From SIG480 sp045539475 (lineage in GTDB: Bacteria > Bacillota > Clostridia > Oscillospirales > JAAYXM01): a DNA stretch of 64,000 nt. The translations under genes were made by a program, and so were the position numbers. Where the stretch lies: positions 1-64,000 of the forward strand of contig JAZQFJ010000010.1 of NCBI GenBank assembly GCA_045539475.1, read 5' to 3'. Shown one piece after another: positions 53,433 through 62,391 of the stretch (its first letter is position 1; each line of letters opens with the position of its first letter). Below the pieces are notes generated by a model. It did no database searches. It was not told where the DNA came from and saw nothing but the letters and a program-made list of their open reading frames with translations.

Positions 53433-54242
53433 TCAGTTACTCCCAAGCTCATATGCCCTGGAAACACATCGCTCGAACGCTTCCTCAATGCACTTTTCAA
53501 ACTCAAAATCATCAAAAGCGGAAAGAGCAGCAATGGTTGTTCCTCCCGGAGATGAAACTTGACGAATCAGCTCATCAACGCTTTTGCCACTTTTCAGCGC
53601 ATAACTGGCAGAACCGCACATCGCTACAGCAGAAAGTGTAAATGCTTCATCAAACGATATTCCAAAACGTGCTCCGCTTTCCGCCATTGCTTTTAACATT
53701 CTGAAGAAAAAAGCAGGACTTGAACTTGAAAGAGGAATAACTTCATTTATTCTTTCTTCGGGAAGAACCATAATTTCTCCGGATGCTCTAAATACAGAAA
53801 GAATGAAATTAAAAATATCTGCACTTACAGACGGAGCCTCAGCAACAACGGTCATACCTTCAAGAACAAGCATCGGTGTATTGGGTAAAGCGCGGACTAT
53901 AGGAATGTCATTGCCAATGATGTTTTTAATGTGGCTTACTGAAATTCCGGCAGCAATTGAAACGACACATGTGCTTTGTATTTTCCCTCTAATATTGTAT
54001 AACACATCGTCTATCACTTGCGGTTTGACTGCAAGAAACAGAATCCCCTTTTTTTGAGCTAATTCAACTGAAGTTTTTGCTATATGCACACCTTTGCTTT
54101 TTAAATAATCACAACGCTCTTGCGATGTGTCATATACAGAAATGTTTTCAGGCAAGACAGTTTTGGATAAAATTAAAGAATCAATTATGGCACTTGCCAT
54201 ATTCCCTCCACCGATAAAAGAGAGTTCCCGTATATCAGACAT
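53433..54242 (-). CDS. proC: pyrroline-5-carboxylate reductase
   Basis: 269 residues. It reduces pyrroline-5-carboxylate to proline with NAD(P)H. FIGGGNMASAIIDSLI at the N-terminus binds the nucleotide, AGISVSHIKNIIG lies near residue 100, and the C-terminal SSPGGTTIAALSAFDD holds the active-site region. AGGAGG is 7 bases before the ATG. It has its own promoter. Confidence 0.95.
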   Translation of the reverse strand: MSDIRELSFIGGGNMASAIIDSLILSKTVLPENISVYDTSQERCDYLKSKGVHIAKTSVELAQKKGILFLAVKPQVIDDVLYNIRGKIQSTCVVSIAAGISVSHIKNIIGNDIPIVRALPNTPMLVLEGMTVVAEAPSVSADIFNFILSVFRASGEIMVLPEERINEVIPLSSSSPAFFFRMLKAMAESGARFGISFDEAFTLSAVAMCGSASYALKSGKSVDELIRQVSSPGGTTIAALSAFDDFEFEKCIEEAFERCVSRAYELGSN

Positions 54243-54260
54243 TATTATCCTCCTAAAAAA

Positions 54261-54381
54261 GTTTACATAAATCTATATAGATAAATATACTCCAAAGAAA
54301 GCGGAAATGCAAGTGAAATATTTTCTTTTATGTAATTTCGTAAAACTACACAAAGAATTATGTAAACAAAGTTATGTAAAC
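54261..54381. repeat. four copies of TTATGTAAAC/GTTTACATAA in the dapB-proC gap
   Basis: Copies: 54261-54270 (inverted, perfect), 54328-54337 (first 8 of 10 bases), 54358-54367 and 54372-54381 (direct, perfect, 14 bases apart). Two extend to the full 11 bases TTATGTAAACT, the XerD arm of B. subtilis dif. A 9-of-10 copy lies near xerD at 51817-51826. No clear XerC arm is beside them. Confidence 0.55.
54284..54312 (-). promoter_or_regulatory. promoter of proC
   Basis: On the minus strand TTGCAT, 17 bases, TATATT, 42 bases before the proC start. One repeat copy lies just downstream of it and three lie upstream. Confidence 0.5.
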
Positions 54382-54392
54382 TTGGTTAAGTT

Positions 54393-54430
54393 AACGAAAC
54401 ACACACCGACAGTACAGTGTGTGTTTCGTT
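54393..54430 (-). terminator. intrinsic terminator of asd-dapA-dapB
   Basis: AACGAAACACACAC and GTGTGTGTTTCGTT form a perfect 14-bp stem with a 10-base loop, 26 bases after the dapB stop. On the minus strand the stem ends in TTTCGTT followed by AACTTAAC. Confidence 0.75.
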
Positions 54431-54455
54431 GTCAGATATCCTTCAATAAAATACA

Positions 54456-55223
54456 CTATTCGATACAAGCAGATATCAAATCGTCCATATTATACTTCCC
54501 TGCTCTTTTGCAAGAAGCAATAAAAACTGCAGCTTGTATAGCACCGGATGCAAAAACTTCTCTTGACTGCGCTGAGTGAGATAATGTTATAGTCTCGTTT
54601 GCACCGGCAAATATAACCTCATGCTCCCCTACGATTGTCCCGCCGCGCACAGAATGAATACCAATTTCGTTATACGCACGTTTAGCACGAAAGGAATGTC
54701 TGTCATAAATGCGCTCAGCCTGATAAGGCAAGGCAGATTCAATTGCTTCAGCCAACATAATTGCAGTACCGCTGGGAGCATCGAGTTTTTGGTTGTGGTG
54801 GTGTTCAATAATTTCAACATCGAACCGTTCTGCTAAAATACTCGCGGCTTTACGAGCAAGAGACATTAGTACGTTTATTCCCAATGACATATTCCCAGAA
54901 CGAAATACTGGGATTTTCTCAGATGCATTGTCAATAAGCGCTAACTCGGATTCAGAATATCCCGTAGTGCACAACACGACAGGAAGCTTCTTCTCTATGC
55001 AAAAGTTTAATAATTGAGGAAGAGCTTTGGGATTTGAAAAATCAATAACAACATCAACAGTTTCAGATATATCATCAAAATTATCATAAACTGTATAATC
55101 AAAATTTCGTTCTGTGCACAGATCGAAACCTGCGCACACGGCTACATTCGGGTTGTTTTTACACATTTCGGAAATAAACCTTCCCATTCTTCCGTTGCAA
55201 CCCGAAAGTAATATTTTAGTCAT
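54456..55223 (-). CDS. dapB: 4-hydroxy-tetrahydrodipicolinate reductase
   Basis: About 255 residues. It reduces the DapA product toward diaminopimelate and lysine; the intermediate also gives dipicolinate for spores. NAD(P)-binding LLSGCNGRMGRFISEM at the N-terminus, VDFSNP-type VVIDFSNPKAL near residue 74, catalytic EIIEHHHNQKLDAPSGTA near 150. I start at the ATG 55223 (AGGA 11 bases upstream); an ATG four codons earlier overlaps that ribosome site. Confidence 0.95.
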   Translation of the reverse strand: MTKILLSGCNGRMGRFISEMCKNNPNVAVCAGFDLCTERNFDYTVYDNFDDISETVDVVIDFSNPKALPQLLNFCIEKKLPVVLCTTGYSESELALIDNASEKIPVFRSGNMSLGINVLMSLARKAASILAERFDVEIIEHHHNQKLDAPSGTAIMLAEAIESALPYQAERIYDRHSFRAKRAYNEIGIHSVRGGTIVGEHEVIFAGANETITLSHSAQSREVFASGAIQAAVFIASCKRAGKYNMDDLISACIE

Positions 55224-55236
55224 TTGTAAACACATC

Positions 55237-56130
55237 CTACTCTGCTAAAGTAATACCAATGTCAGTTAAAGATTTTTTCAAAATCTCAACATTCGAAGGA
55301 GCCATTTCATAAAGTGGCATTCTCAGGTAACCATTGTCCATTCCCATTAATTTCATTGCGGTTTTAATAGGTATCGGATTGACTTCCTTAAACAGCGAAT
55401 CTGTTATATCAAAATATTTCAGCTGCAACTTTGCGGCTTCCTCAAAATTACCATCCAAGCATAATTTGCACATTTTAGCAACAATTCCCGGAAGAATATT
55501 TGCGGTAACAGAAATTACACCGACGGCACCAAGAGACATAAGCGGAACAACCTGGTCATCGTTACCGGACCACATAAACATATCGTTACCGCATTTACTC
55601 AAAGTTTCGGCAACGAGAGAAAAATCTCCGCTTGCTTCTTTAATTCCGTTTATATTAGGATGTTTCGCTAACTCCGCATACGTATCAGCTTTAAACGAAA
55701 CTCCTGTTCGCGACGGAACATTGTATAGGATAATCGGAGTATTGACTCTGTCAGCAACGTATGTGTAATGATTTATAAGTCCGTTTTGTGTCGTTTTGTT
55801 ATAATAAGGTGTAACCATAAGTAAACCGTCGACACCGACATCCTCGGCAAACTTGGAGAGCTCAAGGGCATATTGTGTATCGTTGCTTCCGGTTCCTGCA
55901 ATAACCGGAACTCTTCCTCCGACTTTTTTTACACTGTATTCAATAACTCGACAATGCTCTTCATGTGAAAGAGTTGCAGATTCTCCGGTTGTTCCGCAAA
56001 CTGTTATGGCATTTATACCATTATCAATTTGAAATTCTATAAGTTCGCCGAGTTTTGAAAGATTTACTCCATCATGGGTCAACGGTGTAACAATAGCAAC
56101 ATTCGCACCTCTGAAAACAGGCGTTTTCAC
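55237..56130 (-). CDS. dapA: 4-hydroxy-tetrahydrodipicolinate synthase
   Basis: 297 residues. It condenses pyruvate with aspartate semialdehyde. Signatures: GTTGESATLSHEEH near residue 45, the Tyr in TPIILYNVPSRTGV near 135, and the Schiff-base Lys in NINGIKEASGDFS near 163. It lies between asd and dapB and uses the asd product. Confidence 0.97.
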   Translation of the reverse strand: MKTPVFRGANVAIVTPLTHDGVNLSKLGELIEFQIDNGINAITVCGTTGESATLSHEEHCRVIEYSVKKVGGRVPVIAGTGSNDTQYALELSKFAEDVGVDGLLMVTPYYNKTTQNGLINHYTYVADRVNTPIILYNVPSRTGVSFKADTYAELAKHPNINGIKEASGDFSLVAETLSKCGNDMFMWSGNDDQVVPLMSLGAVGVISVTANILPGIVAKMCKLCLDGNFEEAAKLQLKYFDITDSLFKEVNPIPIKTAMKLMGMDNGYLRMPLYEMAPSNVEILKKSLTDIGITLAE

Positions 56131-56154
56131 TTAAATCATCCTTTCCGAATAGAA

Positions 56155-57234
56155 TTAATCCATATAGCCTTCGGCACATAAAAGCTCAGCCAAAAGAACA
56201 GCTCCACCAGCTGCACCGCGAAGGGTATTATGTGCAAGACAGATAAACTTAACATCATACTGAGTATCATCGCGAAGCCGACCTATTGAAACGGCCATAC
56301 CGTTTTCAAGATCACGCTCACTCTTTGTTTGCGGTCTGTCGTTTTCTTCAAAATAATGCATATACTGCTTTGGAGCACTTGGAAGCTGCAATTCCTGCGG
56401 GCGTCCTTTGTACTCTTTCCAACACTTAAGTATTTCATCCTGCTGCGGTTTTTTTTCAAAAGACGCAAATACAGCAGCCATATGTCCGTCTGTTACAGGC
56501 ACTCTTATGCACTGAGCAGTTATCGATGGACTGGATGCCGGGATGATTTTTCCATTCTCTACAGCACCCCATATCTTAAGCGGCTCACGCTCTGATTTTT
56601 CTTCTTCTCCGCCAATGTACGGAATGACATTGTCTACCATTTCCGGCCAACGCTCGAACGTCTTTCCGGCACCGGAAATTGCCTGGTAAGTGCAAGCTAA
56701 AGCCTTAGTAAGACCAAACTCCTTTAAAGCATTAAGCGCAGGAACATATCCTTGAATAGAACAATTTGATTTTACAGCTATAAAACCGCGTTTTGTCCCA
56801 AGACGTTCGCGCTGGAACTTAATAACCTCAAGATGCTCCGGATTAACCTCCGGGATGACCATAGGAACATCCTCTGTCCATCTGTGTGCACTGTTATTCG
56901 ATACAACAGGACACTCTGCCTTAGCATAACGTTCTTCAAGTGCTCTGATCTCATCTTTCGGCATATCAACAGCACAAAAAACAAAATCAACCTCTGCTGC
57001 GATACGCTCAACATCTTTGCCTGCATCAAGAACGGTCATTTTTTTGAGATTTTCAGGAACAGCTTTCGTCATTGCCCAACGATTCCCAAGTGCTTCCTCA
57101 TAAGTTTTTCCGGCAGAACGGCCGCTCGCGGCAAGAGCCTTGACATTAAACCACGGATGGTCTGCTAAAAGCAACGCAAAGCGTTGTCCAACCATTCCTG
57201 TGCAACCAATAATACCTACTTTGTACGACTTCAT
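56155..57234 (-). CDS. asd: aspartate-semialdehyde dehydrogenase
   Basis: 359 residues, of the longer archaeal/fungal-like type. It reduces aspartyl phosphate to the semialdehyde. GIIGCTGMVGQRFALLL binds NADP, the active cysteine lies in VKSNCSIQGYVPAL near residue 156, and GHMAAVFASF carries the catalytic His. It opens the asd-dapA-dapB operon. Confidence 0.95.
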   Translation of the reverse strand: MKSYKVGIIGCTGMVGQRFALLLADHPWFNVKALAASGRSAGKTYEEALGNRWAMTKAVPENLKKMTVLDAGKDVERIAAEVDFVFCAVDMPKDEIRALEERYAKAECPVVSNNSAHRWTEDVPMVIPEVNPEHLEVIKFQRERLGTKRGFIAVKSNCSIQGYVPALNALKEFGLTKALACTYQAISGAGKTFERWPEMVDNVIPYIGGEEEKSEREPLKIWGAVENGKIIPASSPSITAQCIRVPVTDGHMAAVFASFEKKPQQDEILKCWKEYKGRPQELQLPSAPKQYMHYFEENDRPQTKSERDLENGMAVSIGRLRDDTQYDVKFICLAHNTLRGAAGGAVLLAELLCAEGYMD

Positions 57235-57313
57235 TTAAAAACCTCCGTTATAGCTTTCACATTACATGATATTCAGGATTATTCTCTTTTGACATTTTTA
57301 TTTTAAATAATTA

Positions 57314-57342
57314 TTGAAAAAATCCTCATCCTGTAATATAAT
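57314..57342 (+). promoter_or_regulatory. promoter of queA-tgt
   Basis: TTGAAA, 17 bases, TATAAT, about 92 bases before queA. It crosses the divergent asd promoter region. Confidence 0.6.
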
Positions 57343-57362
57343 CTATATTGTAATATTTATAA

Positions 57363-57392
57363 ATAATATCACGACAAGTGCTGTAATGTCAA
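57363..57392 (-). promoter_or_regulatory. promoter of asd-dapA-dapB
   Basis: On the minus strand TTGACA, 18 bases, TATTAT, about 130 bases before asd. The leader shows no lysine riboswitch that I can recognise. Confidence 0.5.
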
Positions 57393-57434
57393 TATTTTAA
57401 CTGTAAAAAAATATAGAAAGTCAAGGTTTTTTTG

Positions 57435-58457
57435 ATGAAGAAGTCTGATTTTAACTTTTATTTACCCGAAAATTTAATTGCCCAAACGCCGATTGAACGC
57501 AGAGATGCCTCTAAATTGCTTGTTCTTGATAAAGAAAACGGCAATATTGAACATCAACATTTTTATGATATTTTAGATTATATAGAACCCGGAGATTGTT
57601 TGGTTATGAATGATTCAAAGGTCATTCCTGCAAGGCTTTTCGGAAGACGAAAGACCGGAGGCGTTGTTGAGGTTCTGCTTTTAAAGGATTTAGGCAATGA
57701 CAGATGGGAAGCGTTGACTAAACCAGGAAGAAAAACCAGGACAGGTGAAGAAATCCTTTTTGGCGAAAGCGATCTCAAAGCCACCGTTATTGATGAGGTG
57801 GAAGATGGGAAAAGAATCTTGGAGTTCGCGTACACCGGTCTTTTTCTCGAAATACTTGACAAGCTCGGTCAAATGCCCCTCCCTCCGTATATACATGAAC
57901 GACTTGAAAATCCGGAAAGATACCAAACTGTTTATTCTAAGAATTTAGGTTCTGCAGCTGCTCCTACAGCAGGGTTACATTTCACTGCCGACCTGTTGAA
58001 AAAAATACAAAGCAAAGGTATTGAAACAGCTTTTGTAACTTTACATGTCGGGTTAGGTACATTTCGCCCGGTGAAGAGCGAGTCAATTGAAGATCATATT
58101 ATGCATTCGGAGTATTATGAAATTACAAATAATACTCAGCAAAAAATTATTGATGCCAAAAAAAGAGGAAACAGAGTCATTGCAGTAGGAACAACTTCGT
58201 GCAGAACATTAGAGTCTGCCTTTAACGAAAATTTTGAGACGATTAAACCATGCGGAAATACTGATATTTTCATTTATCCGGGATACAAGTTCAAAATGGT
58301 TGATGCGTTAATAACGAATTTTCACCTTCCTGAAAGCACTTTAATTATGCTTGTATCTGCGTTGGCAGGACGTGAAAACGTACTAAACGCCTATAAGGTT
58401 GCTGTGGATGAACGATATCGGTTTTTCAGTTTCGGTGATGCGATGTTTATAAAATAA
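57435..58457 (+). CDS. queA: S-adenosylmethionine:tRNA ribosyltransferase-isomerase
   Basis: 340 residues. It transfers the ribosyl of SAM to the preQ1 base in tRNA to make epoxyqueuosine. SDFNFYLPENLIAQTPIERRDASKLLVL at the N-terminus (given in part), GDCLVMNDSKVIPARLFG near residue 54, and AAPTAGLHFT with LHVGLGTFRPVKSE are diagnostic. It is followed 18 bases later by tgt, the preceding step. Confidence 0.96.
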   Translation: MKKSDFNFYLPENLIAQTPIERRDASKLLVLDKENGNIEHQHFYDILDYIEPGDCLVMNDSKVIPARLFGRRKTGGVVEVLLLKDLGNDRWEALTKPGRKTRTGEEILFGESDLKATVIDEVEDGKRILEFAYTGLFLEILDKLGQMPLPPYIHERLENPERYQTVYSKNLGSAAAPTAGLHFTADLLKKIQSKGIETAFVTLHVGLGTFRPVKSESIEDHIMHSEYYEITNNTQQKIIDAKKRGNRVIAVGTTSCRTLESAFNENFETIKPCGNTDIFIYPGYKFKMVDALITNFHLPESTLIMLVSALAGRENVLNAYKVAVDERYRFFSFGDAMFIK

Positions 58458-58475
58458 AGATTGAGGAATTAAAGA

Positions 58476-59606
58476 ATGTTTACTTTACTTAAAAATGAAA
58501 ATAAAGCAAGACGCGGTGAGTTTGTAACGCCACACGGGAAAATTCAGACACCTGTTTTCATGAACGTTGCAACTCTCGGCGCTATAAAAGGAGCGCTTTC
58601 ATCTGATGATTTGAAAGAAAACGGTTGCCAGGTTGCACTCTCTAACACATATCATTTACATTTGCGCCCCGGAGAGAATACTGTTAAAACAATGGGGGGG
58701 CTTCATAAATTTATGCACTGGAACGGCCCCATTTTGACAGATAGTGGCGGTTTTCAGGTTTTTTCCCTTTCCGGATTGCGTAAAATAACAGAAGAAGGAG
58801 TTACTTTTGCTTCTCATATAGATGGACGCAGGATTTTTATGTCACCTGAAAATTCAATGCAAATCCAATCTGCTCTCGGTTCGGATATCGCTATGGCTTT
58901 TGATGAATGTGTGGAAAATCCGTCGACATATGAATATGTTAAATCATCATGCGAAAGAACTGCAAGATGGTTGGAGCGTTGTAAAATCGAATTGGAAAAG
59001 CTAAACAAAGCGCCTGATTGTGTTAATCCCGGACAAATGCTTTTCGGAATAAACCAGGGCGGTATATATGACGATTTACGGATAGAACATATGAAAGCTA
59101 TCAGTAAACTGGATTTACCCGGATACGCAATAGGCGGACTGGCTGTCGGTGAATCTCATGAGGAAATGTACAGAATTATTGATTCGGTTGAACCTTATAT
59201 GCCTGAAGATAAACCGAGATATCTTATGGGAGTGGGAACCCCTACAAACATTATTGAAGGCGTGGCGCGCGGAATTGATTTCTTTGATTGCGTTCTCCCT
59301 GCCCGAAACGCCCGACATGGGCATTTGTACACAGAAAATGGGTGCATAAATCTGAATAACGAAAAGTATAAAGAAGACCCTTCTCCTATTGACGAAAATT
59401 GTGATTGTTATGTGTGCAGAACATTTTCAAGGGCATACTTACGGCATCTTTTCAAAGCAAAGGAGATGCTTGCAATGCGCCTCGCAGTCATTCATAATCT
59501 TCACTTTTATAATACTCTTATGTGTAAAATAAGAGCAGCTCTGGATAACGGCGAATTCGAAGAATTCAGAAAAAAATACTCAGGCAGGCTCGATAAAAGA
59601 ATTTAG
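58476..59606 (+). CDS. tgt: tRNA-guanine transglycosylase
   Basis: 376 residues. It exchanges G34 of GUN-anticodon tRNAs for preQ1. ILTDSGGFQVFSLSGLRKI near residue 87 carries the first catalytic Asp, LMGVGTPTNIIEGVARGIDFFDCVLPARNARHG (in part) the second, and the zinc site is CDCYVCRTF with a later His. Follows queA as in most Firmicutes. Confidence 0.97.
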   Translation: MFTLLKNENKARRGEFVTPHGKIQTPVFMNVATLGAIKGALSSDDLKENGCQVALSNTYHLHLRPGENTVKTMGGLHKFMHWNGPILTDSGGFQVFSLSGLRKITEEGVTFASHIDGRRIFMSPENSMQIQSALGSDIAMAFDECVENPSTYEYVKSSCERTARWLERCKIELEKLNKAPDCVNPGQMLFGINQGGIYDDLRIEHMKAISKLDLPGYAIGGLAVGESHEEMYRIIDSVEPYMPEDKPRYLMGVGTPTNIIEGVARGIDFFDCVLPARNARHGHLYTENGCINLNNEKYKEDPSPIDENCDCYVCRTFSRAYLRHLFKAKEMLAMRLAVIHNLHFYNTLMCKIRAALDNGEFEEFRKKYSGRLDKRI

Positions 59607-59644
59607 ACTAAATTACATAAAACGAAAGAAAGGATAACGATAAA

Positions 59645-61327
59645 GTGAAAAAAATACTTATTTCCTTTGTGTTTTTTATATTCTGCATCGTAAGCGTTTA
59701 TGCACTTCCGGAATCTAATCCGACAGTCAGGGTGGGATTATATTACGGAAACAGTGCCCTTCCATCCGCCAATCTCCAAAACATCGAAGGCAACGGATAC
59801 CGCTTCGGCTTTTTCGATTCTTCGCATACATTTATTTCACAGTATGATACAAATGCATCGAACAGAATAAGTATGCTTAAAGATAAAAATTTATACTATT
59901 TTGATGGCAAATTTTACGAATCGGATGCACCGAGCGGAAGCTCTCTTATCGGAGCGTATCATCTGGAACTCTCTGAGGTGTACGAAGACGCTACAAAGGT
60001 GCAGAATCAAGTTACGTCGCTCAATTTACAAGGCTTTCCGGCGTTTGCAGTTTTTAAGAACGGTCAATATAAAATCCGGATTGGCTCTTATGCTTCTCTT
60101 GCAAACGCGCAAGCGGATATTATTAAATATTCAAATCTCGGAACTCTTATTTCTGTAGGAAACAGTGAGCAATGCATAACTGTAGTTAACACCGCAAACG
60201 GAAAAATACTTTTCGAATATGACACAACGGTTCCGCTTGCAGTTTATCCGTCTCTGGGTGAAGTTGACATTCCTCTCACATGGTTTAAAGGATATAAATA
60301 TCATGGTGGCTTTCAGTACATACGCAACGGCGGGAATATTTCCGTTGTGAACTTCGTTCCTATGCAAGAATACGTTAAAGGTGTTGTTCCGTACGAAATG
60401 TCTGCAAAATGGCCTTTGGAAGCTTTGAAAGCTCAGGCTCTTTGTGCCAGAACCTATGCTTTATATAACTATGGAAAACACGGGAAAACTTTTGATGTAT
60501 GCGGTAGCACCGATTGTCAGGTGTACAGCGGTGCAAATTCGGCAACAGAAAATTCCGATCGTGCAGTAGACGAAACATATGGTATGTATATTTTATATGA
60601 TGGGCAACCGATAAATGCAGTATTTCATTCATCTGACGGAGGTGCAACGGAAAACTCAGAAAACGTATGGTCAGCCACACTTCCCTACCTTCGTGGAGTT
60701 TATGATAATAACGAGGATCTTGACTCTTCAATAAACGGGCGGTGGTCATACGAATATACATCAGATCAGTTGACATACATATTAAACGCCAAAGGTTATG
60801 AATGTTCCAAAATAATCAATATGTATGTAAAAGAATTTACCGATATGGGAAATGTTAAGACATTGACGCTCGTTGACAGTACCGGAAAAGAATTTAACTT
60901 TTCAAAAGAAAAAGCAAGAACAATTCTTTATAGCTCAACATATAAAAAATACACACACAGTCAGCGATATACCGTTACGCGAAAAGGAGACTTATCCCCC
61001 TCATTGATGTATATAAATAATGGTTCTTCTTCTGTAGATTTTTCTTTTGATACAGTTTTTGCAATCGGCAAGAACGGAAAAACGCAACTTAATAACAAGA
61101 AATTTTCAGTAATAACTTCATCCGGAATTTCGTCTTTTGATACTACCGAGAAAAAAACATCTACGCCTGATAACAATGATATTTCTTTTCTCGTCAAAGG
61201 GACGGGCTGGGGGCATAATGTAGGGATGAGTCAAAACGGAGCTAAAGCCCTTGCTCTGAACGGGAACACATTTGATGAGATAATACATTTTTATTATACT
61301 GATGTCGAAATTTATAAAGCAAACTAA
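59645..61327 (+). CDS. SpoIID/LytB domain protein
   Basis: 560 residues from a GTG preceded by AAAGGAT. A signal peptide (KKILISFVFFIFCIVSVYAL) is followed by an N-terminal region with a SPOR-like segment (KNGQYKIRIGSYASLANAQ near residue 135) and the SpoIID lytic transglycosylase domain: PYEMSAKWPLEALKAQALCA near 250 with the catalytic Glu, then SSDGGATENSENVW and, near the end, GTGWGHNVGMSQNGAKAL. SpoIID cuts denuded glycan in sporulation; the extra N-terminal region makes this more like a vegetative LytB relative. Its place between tgt and yajC is unusual. Confidence 0.88.
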   Translation: MKKILISFVFFIFCIVSVYALPESNPTVRVGLYYGNSALPSANLQNIEGNGYRFGFFDSSHTFISQYDTNASNRISMLKDKNLYYFDGKFYESDAPSGSSLIGAYHLELSEVYEDATKVQNQVTSLNLQGFPAFAVFKNGQYKIRIGSYASLANAQADIIKYSNLGTLISVGNSEQCITVVNTANGKILFEYDTTVPLAVYPSLGEVDIPLTWFKGYKYHGGFQYIRNGGNISVVNFVPMQEYVKGVVPYEMSAKWPLEALKAQALCARTYALYNYGKHGKTFDVCGSTDCQVYSGANSATENSDRAVDETYGMYILYDGQPINAVFHSSDGGATENSENVWSATLPYLRGVYDNNEDLDSSINGRWSYEYTSDQLTYILNAKGYECSKIINMYVKEFTDMGNVKTLTLVDSTGKEFNFSKEKARTILYSSTYKKYTHSQRYTVTRKGDLSPSLMYINNGSSSVDFSFDTVFAIGKNGKTQLNNKKFSVITSSGISSFDTTEKKTSTPDNNDISFLVKGTGWGHNVGMSQNGAKALALNGNTFDEIIHFYYTDVEIYKAN

Positions 61328-61376
61328 ACGCGAATCACTGTAAGTAATAATTTTTTGTAAATTCGCCCTGTCCCTA

Positions 61377-61405
61377 TTGCATTTTATTCCAAAATTTAGT
61401 AAACT
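61377..61405 (+). promoter_or_regulatory. promoter of yajC
   Basis: TTGCAT, 17 bases, TAAACT, 56 bases before the yajC start. Confidence 0.45.
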
Positions 61406-61461
61406 ATAAAAGTGTAGTTTATAAAACACAAATGACTGTATTTGAAAGGATGTAATCAAAA

Positions 61462-61875
61462 ATGAACAAAAAACGCATACTCTCACTTCTTACCGCACTT
61501 CTTATTGCTGTTTCCCTTGTAACTGTTGCATTCGCAACCGGAGAAGCAGCCGTTCCGACCGATGCCGGAGAGCCGCTTCCCTGGTACGCAGGTCTTCTCA
61601 ACAGCGGAATTCTCCCTATTATCATCATCGTAGTCGTTTTCTACTTTGTTCTCATCAGACCTGAAAACAAAAGAAAAAAAGAAACTGCCAATATGCGGGA
61701 CAATCTTAAAGCCGGCGACGAGATAACAACAATCGGCGGAATTGTAGGTCGTGTAACAAATGTACGTGACGATGAATTTACACTTGAAACAAGCAACGAT
61801 AAAACAAAGCTTCGTTTTAAAAAGTGGGCTGTAAGCTCTGTTGATAAGAAAAAGGAAATAACTGAAGAAAACTAA
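61462..61875 (+). CDS. yajC: preprotein translocase accessory subunit YajC
   Basis: 137 residues. YajC belongs to the SecDF-YajC complex that aids Sec export. The usual core is present: a membrane segment (GILPIIIIVVVFYFVLI, about residues 49-66), then RPENKRKKE and LKAGDEITTIGGIVGRV. Before it lies a signal-peptide-like stretch (ILSLLTALLIAVSLVTVAFAT), which most YajC lack. secDF are not in view. AAAGGAT precedes the ATG. Confidence 0.9.
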   Translation: MNKKRILSLLTALLIAVSLVTVAFATGEAAVPTDAGEPLPWYAGLLNSGILPIIIIVVVFYFVLIRPENKRKKETANMRDNLKAGDEITTIGGIVGRVTNVRDDEFTLETSNDKTKLRFKKWAVSSVDKKKEITEEN

Positions 61876-61940
61876 TCTCTTTGCATTTTTTACCCATCTC
61901 CCGAATAGATATATTACATATCTGTTCGGAGGTGGTATGT

Positions 61941-62336
61941 ATGCAAAAAAAGGAAGAACAAAACAAATTTAACTTTTTGGTATTTGTCTTGCATTCTCTG
62001 TTTGGAATAGGAACATTGCTGATTTTATTGTTTTTGTCTGCAGCGTTGATATCTTCAGAACTAATCTCTGCAAACTCAATGACTCTTTTAGCATATCTTT
62101 CTGTTTTTTTCAGTAGTTTGACAGCCAGTATTTTTTCTGCGGTTAAGTTTGGAAAAAAGCTTATTACAGCTCTGCTTCAAGGTTTACTTTTCTTTTTAGC
62201 CATTTATTTGATTGGCATCATTGTTTTTGGAAGATTTCTCCCTGATAATGTAACTCCATGGATTCCCGTTTCGTGTTTTTTGGGTTCGTTGCTTGGGGCA
62301 GTTCTTTCGACATTCTTTAGGTTACGAAAACGATAA
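61941..62336 (+). CDS. TIGR04086 family membrane protein
   Basis: 131 residues with four hydrophobic segments (FLVFVLHSLFGIGTLLILLFL first). It looks like TIGR04086, a clostridial family of unknown function commonly found between yajC and the genes of the SCIFF peptide system. Here yajC precedes it but no SCIFF peptide follows. Start ATG 61941 with GGAGGTGG 6 bases upstream; an earlier in-frame frame opening has no ribosome site. Confidence 0.7.
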   Translation: MQKKEEQNKFNFLVFVLHSLFGIGTLLILLFLSAALISSELISANSMTLLAYLSVFFSSLTASIFSAVKFGKKLITALLQGLLFFLAIYLIGIIVFGRFLPDNVTPWIPVSCFLGSLLGAVLSTFFRLRKR

Positions 62337-62340
62337 CCAC

Positions 62341-62374
62341 AACCGGATTGCTGTATGGTTTCGGCAATCCGGTT
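62341..62374 (+). terminator. intrinsic terminator before cca
   Basis: AACCGGATTGC and GCAATCCGGTT pair perfectly (11 bp, 12-base loop), followed by TGTAAT. The T content after it is low, so read-through to cca is likely. Confidence 0.6.
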
Positions 62375-62391
62375 TGTAATAGGTGATATTT

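Noticed and set aside
54243..54455. T-box leader for proC
   Set aside because: No T-box core sequence or specifier stem is visible; the gap holds repeats, a promoter and a terminator instead.
57235..57362. Lysine riboswitch in the asd-dapA-dapB leader
   Set aside because: The leader is about 120 bases and very AT-rich; no multi-helix aptamer pattern is visible.
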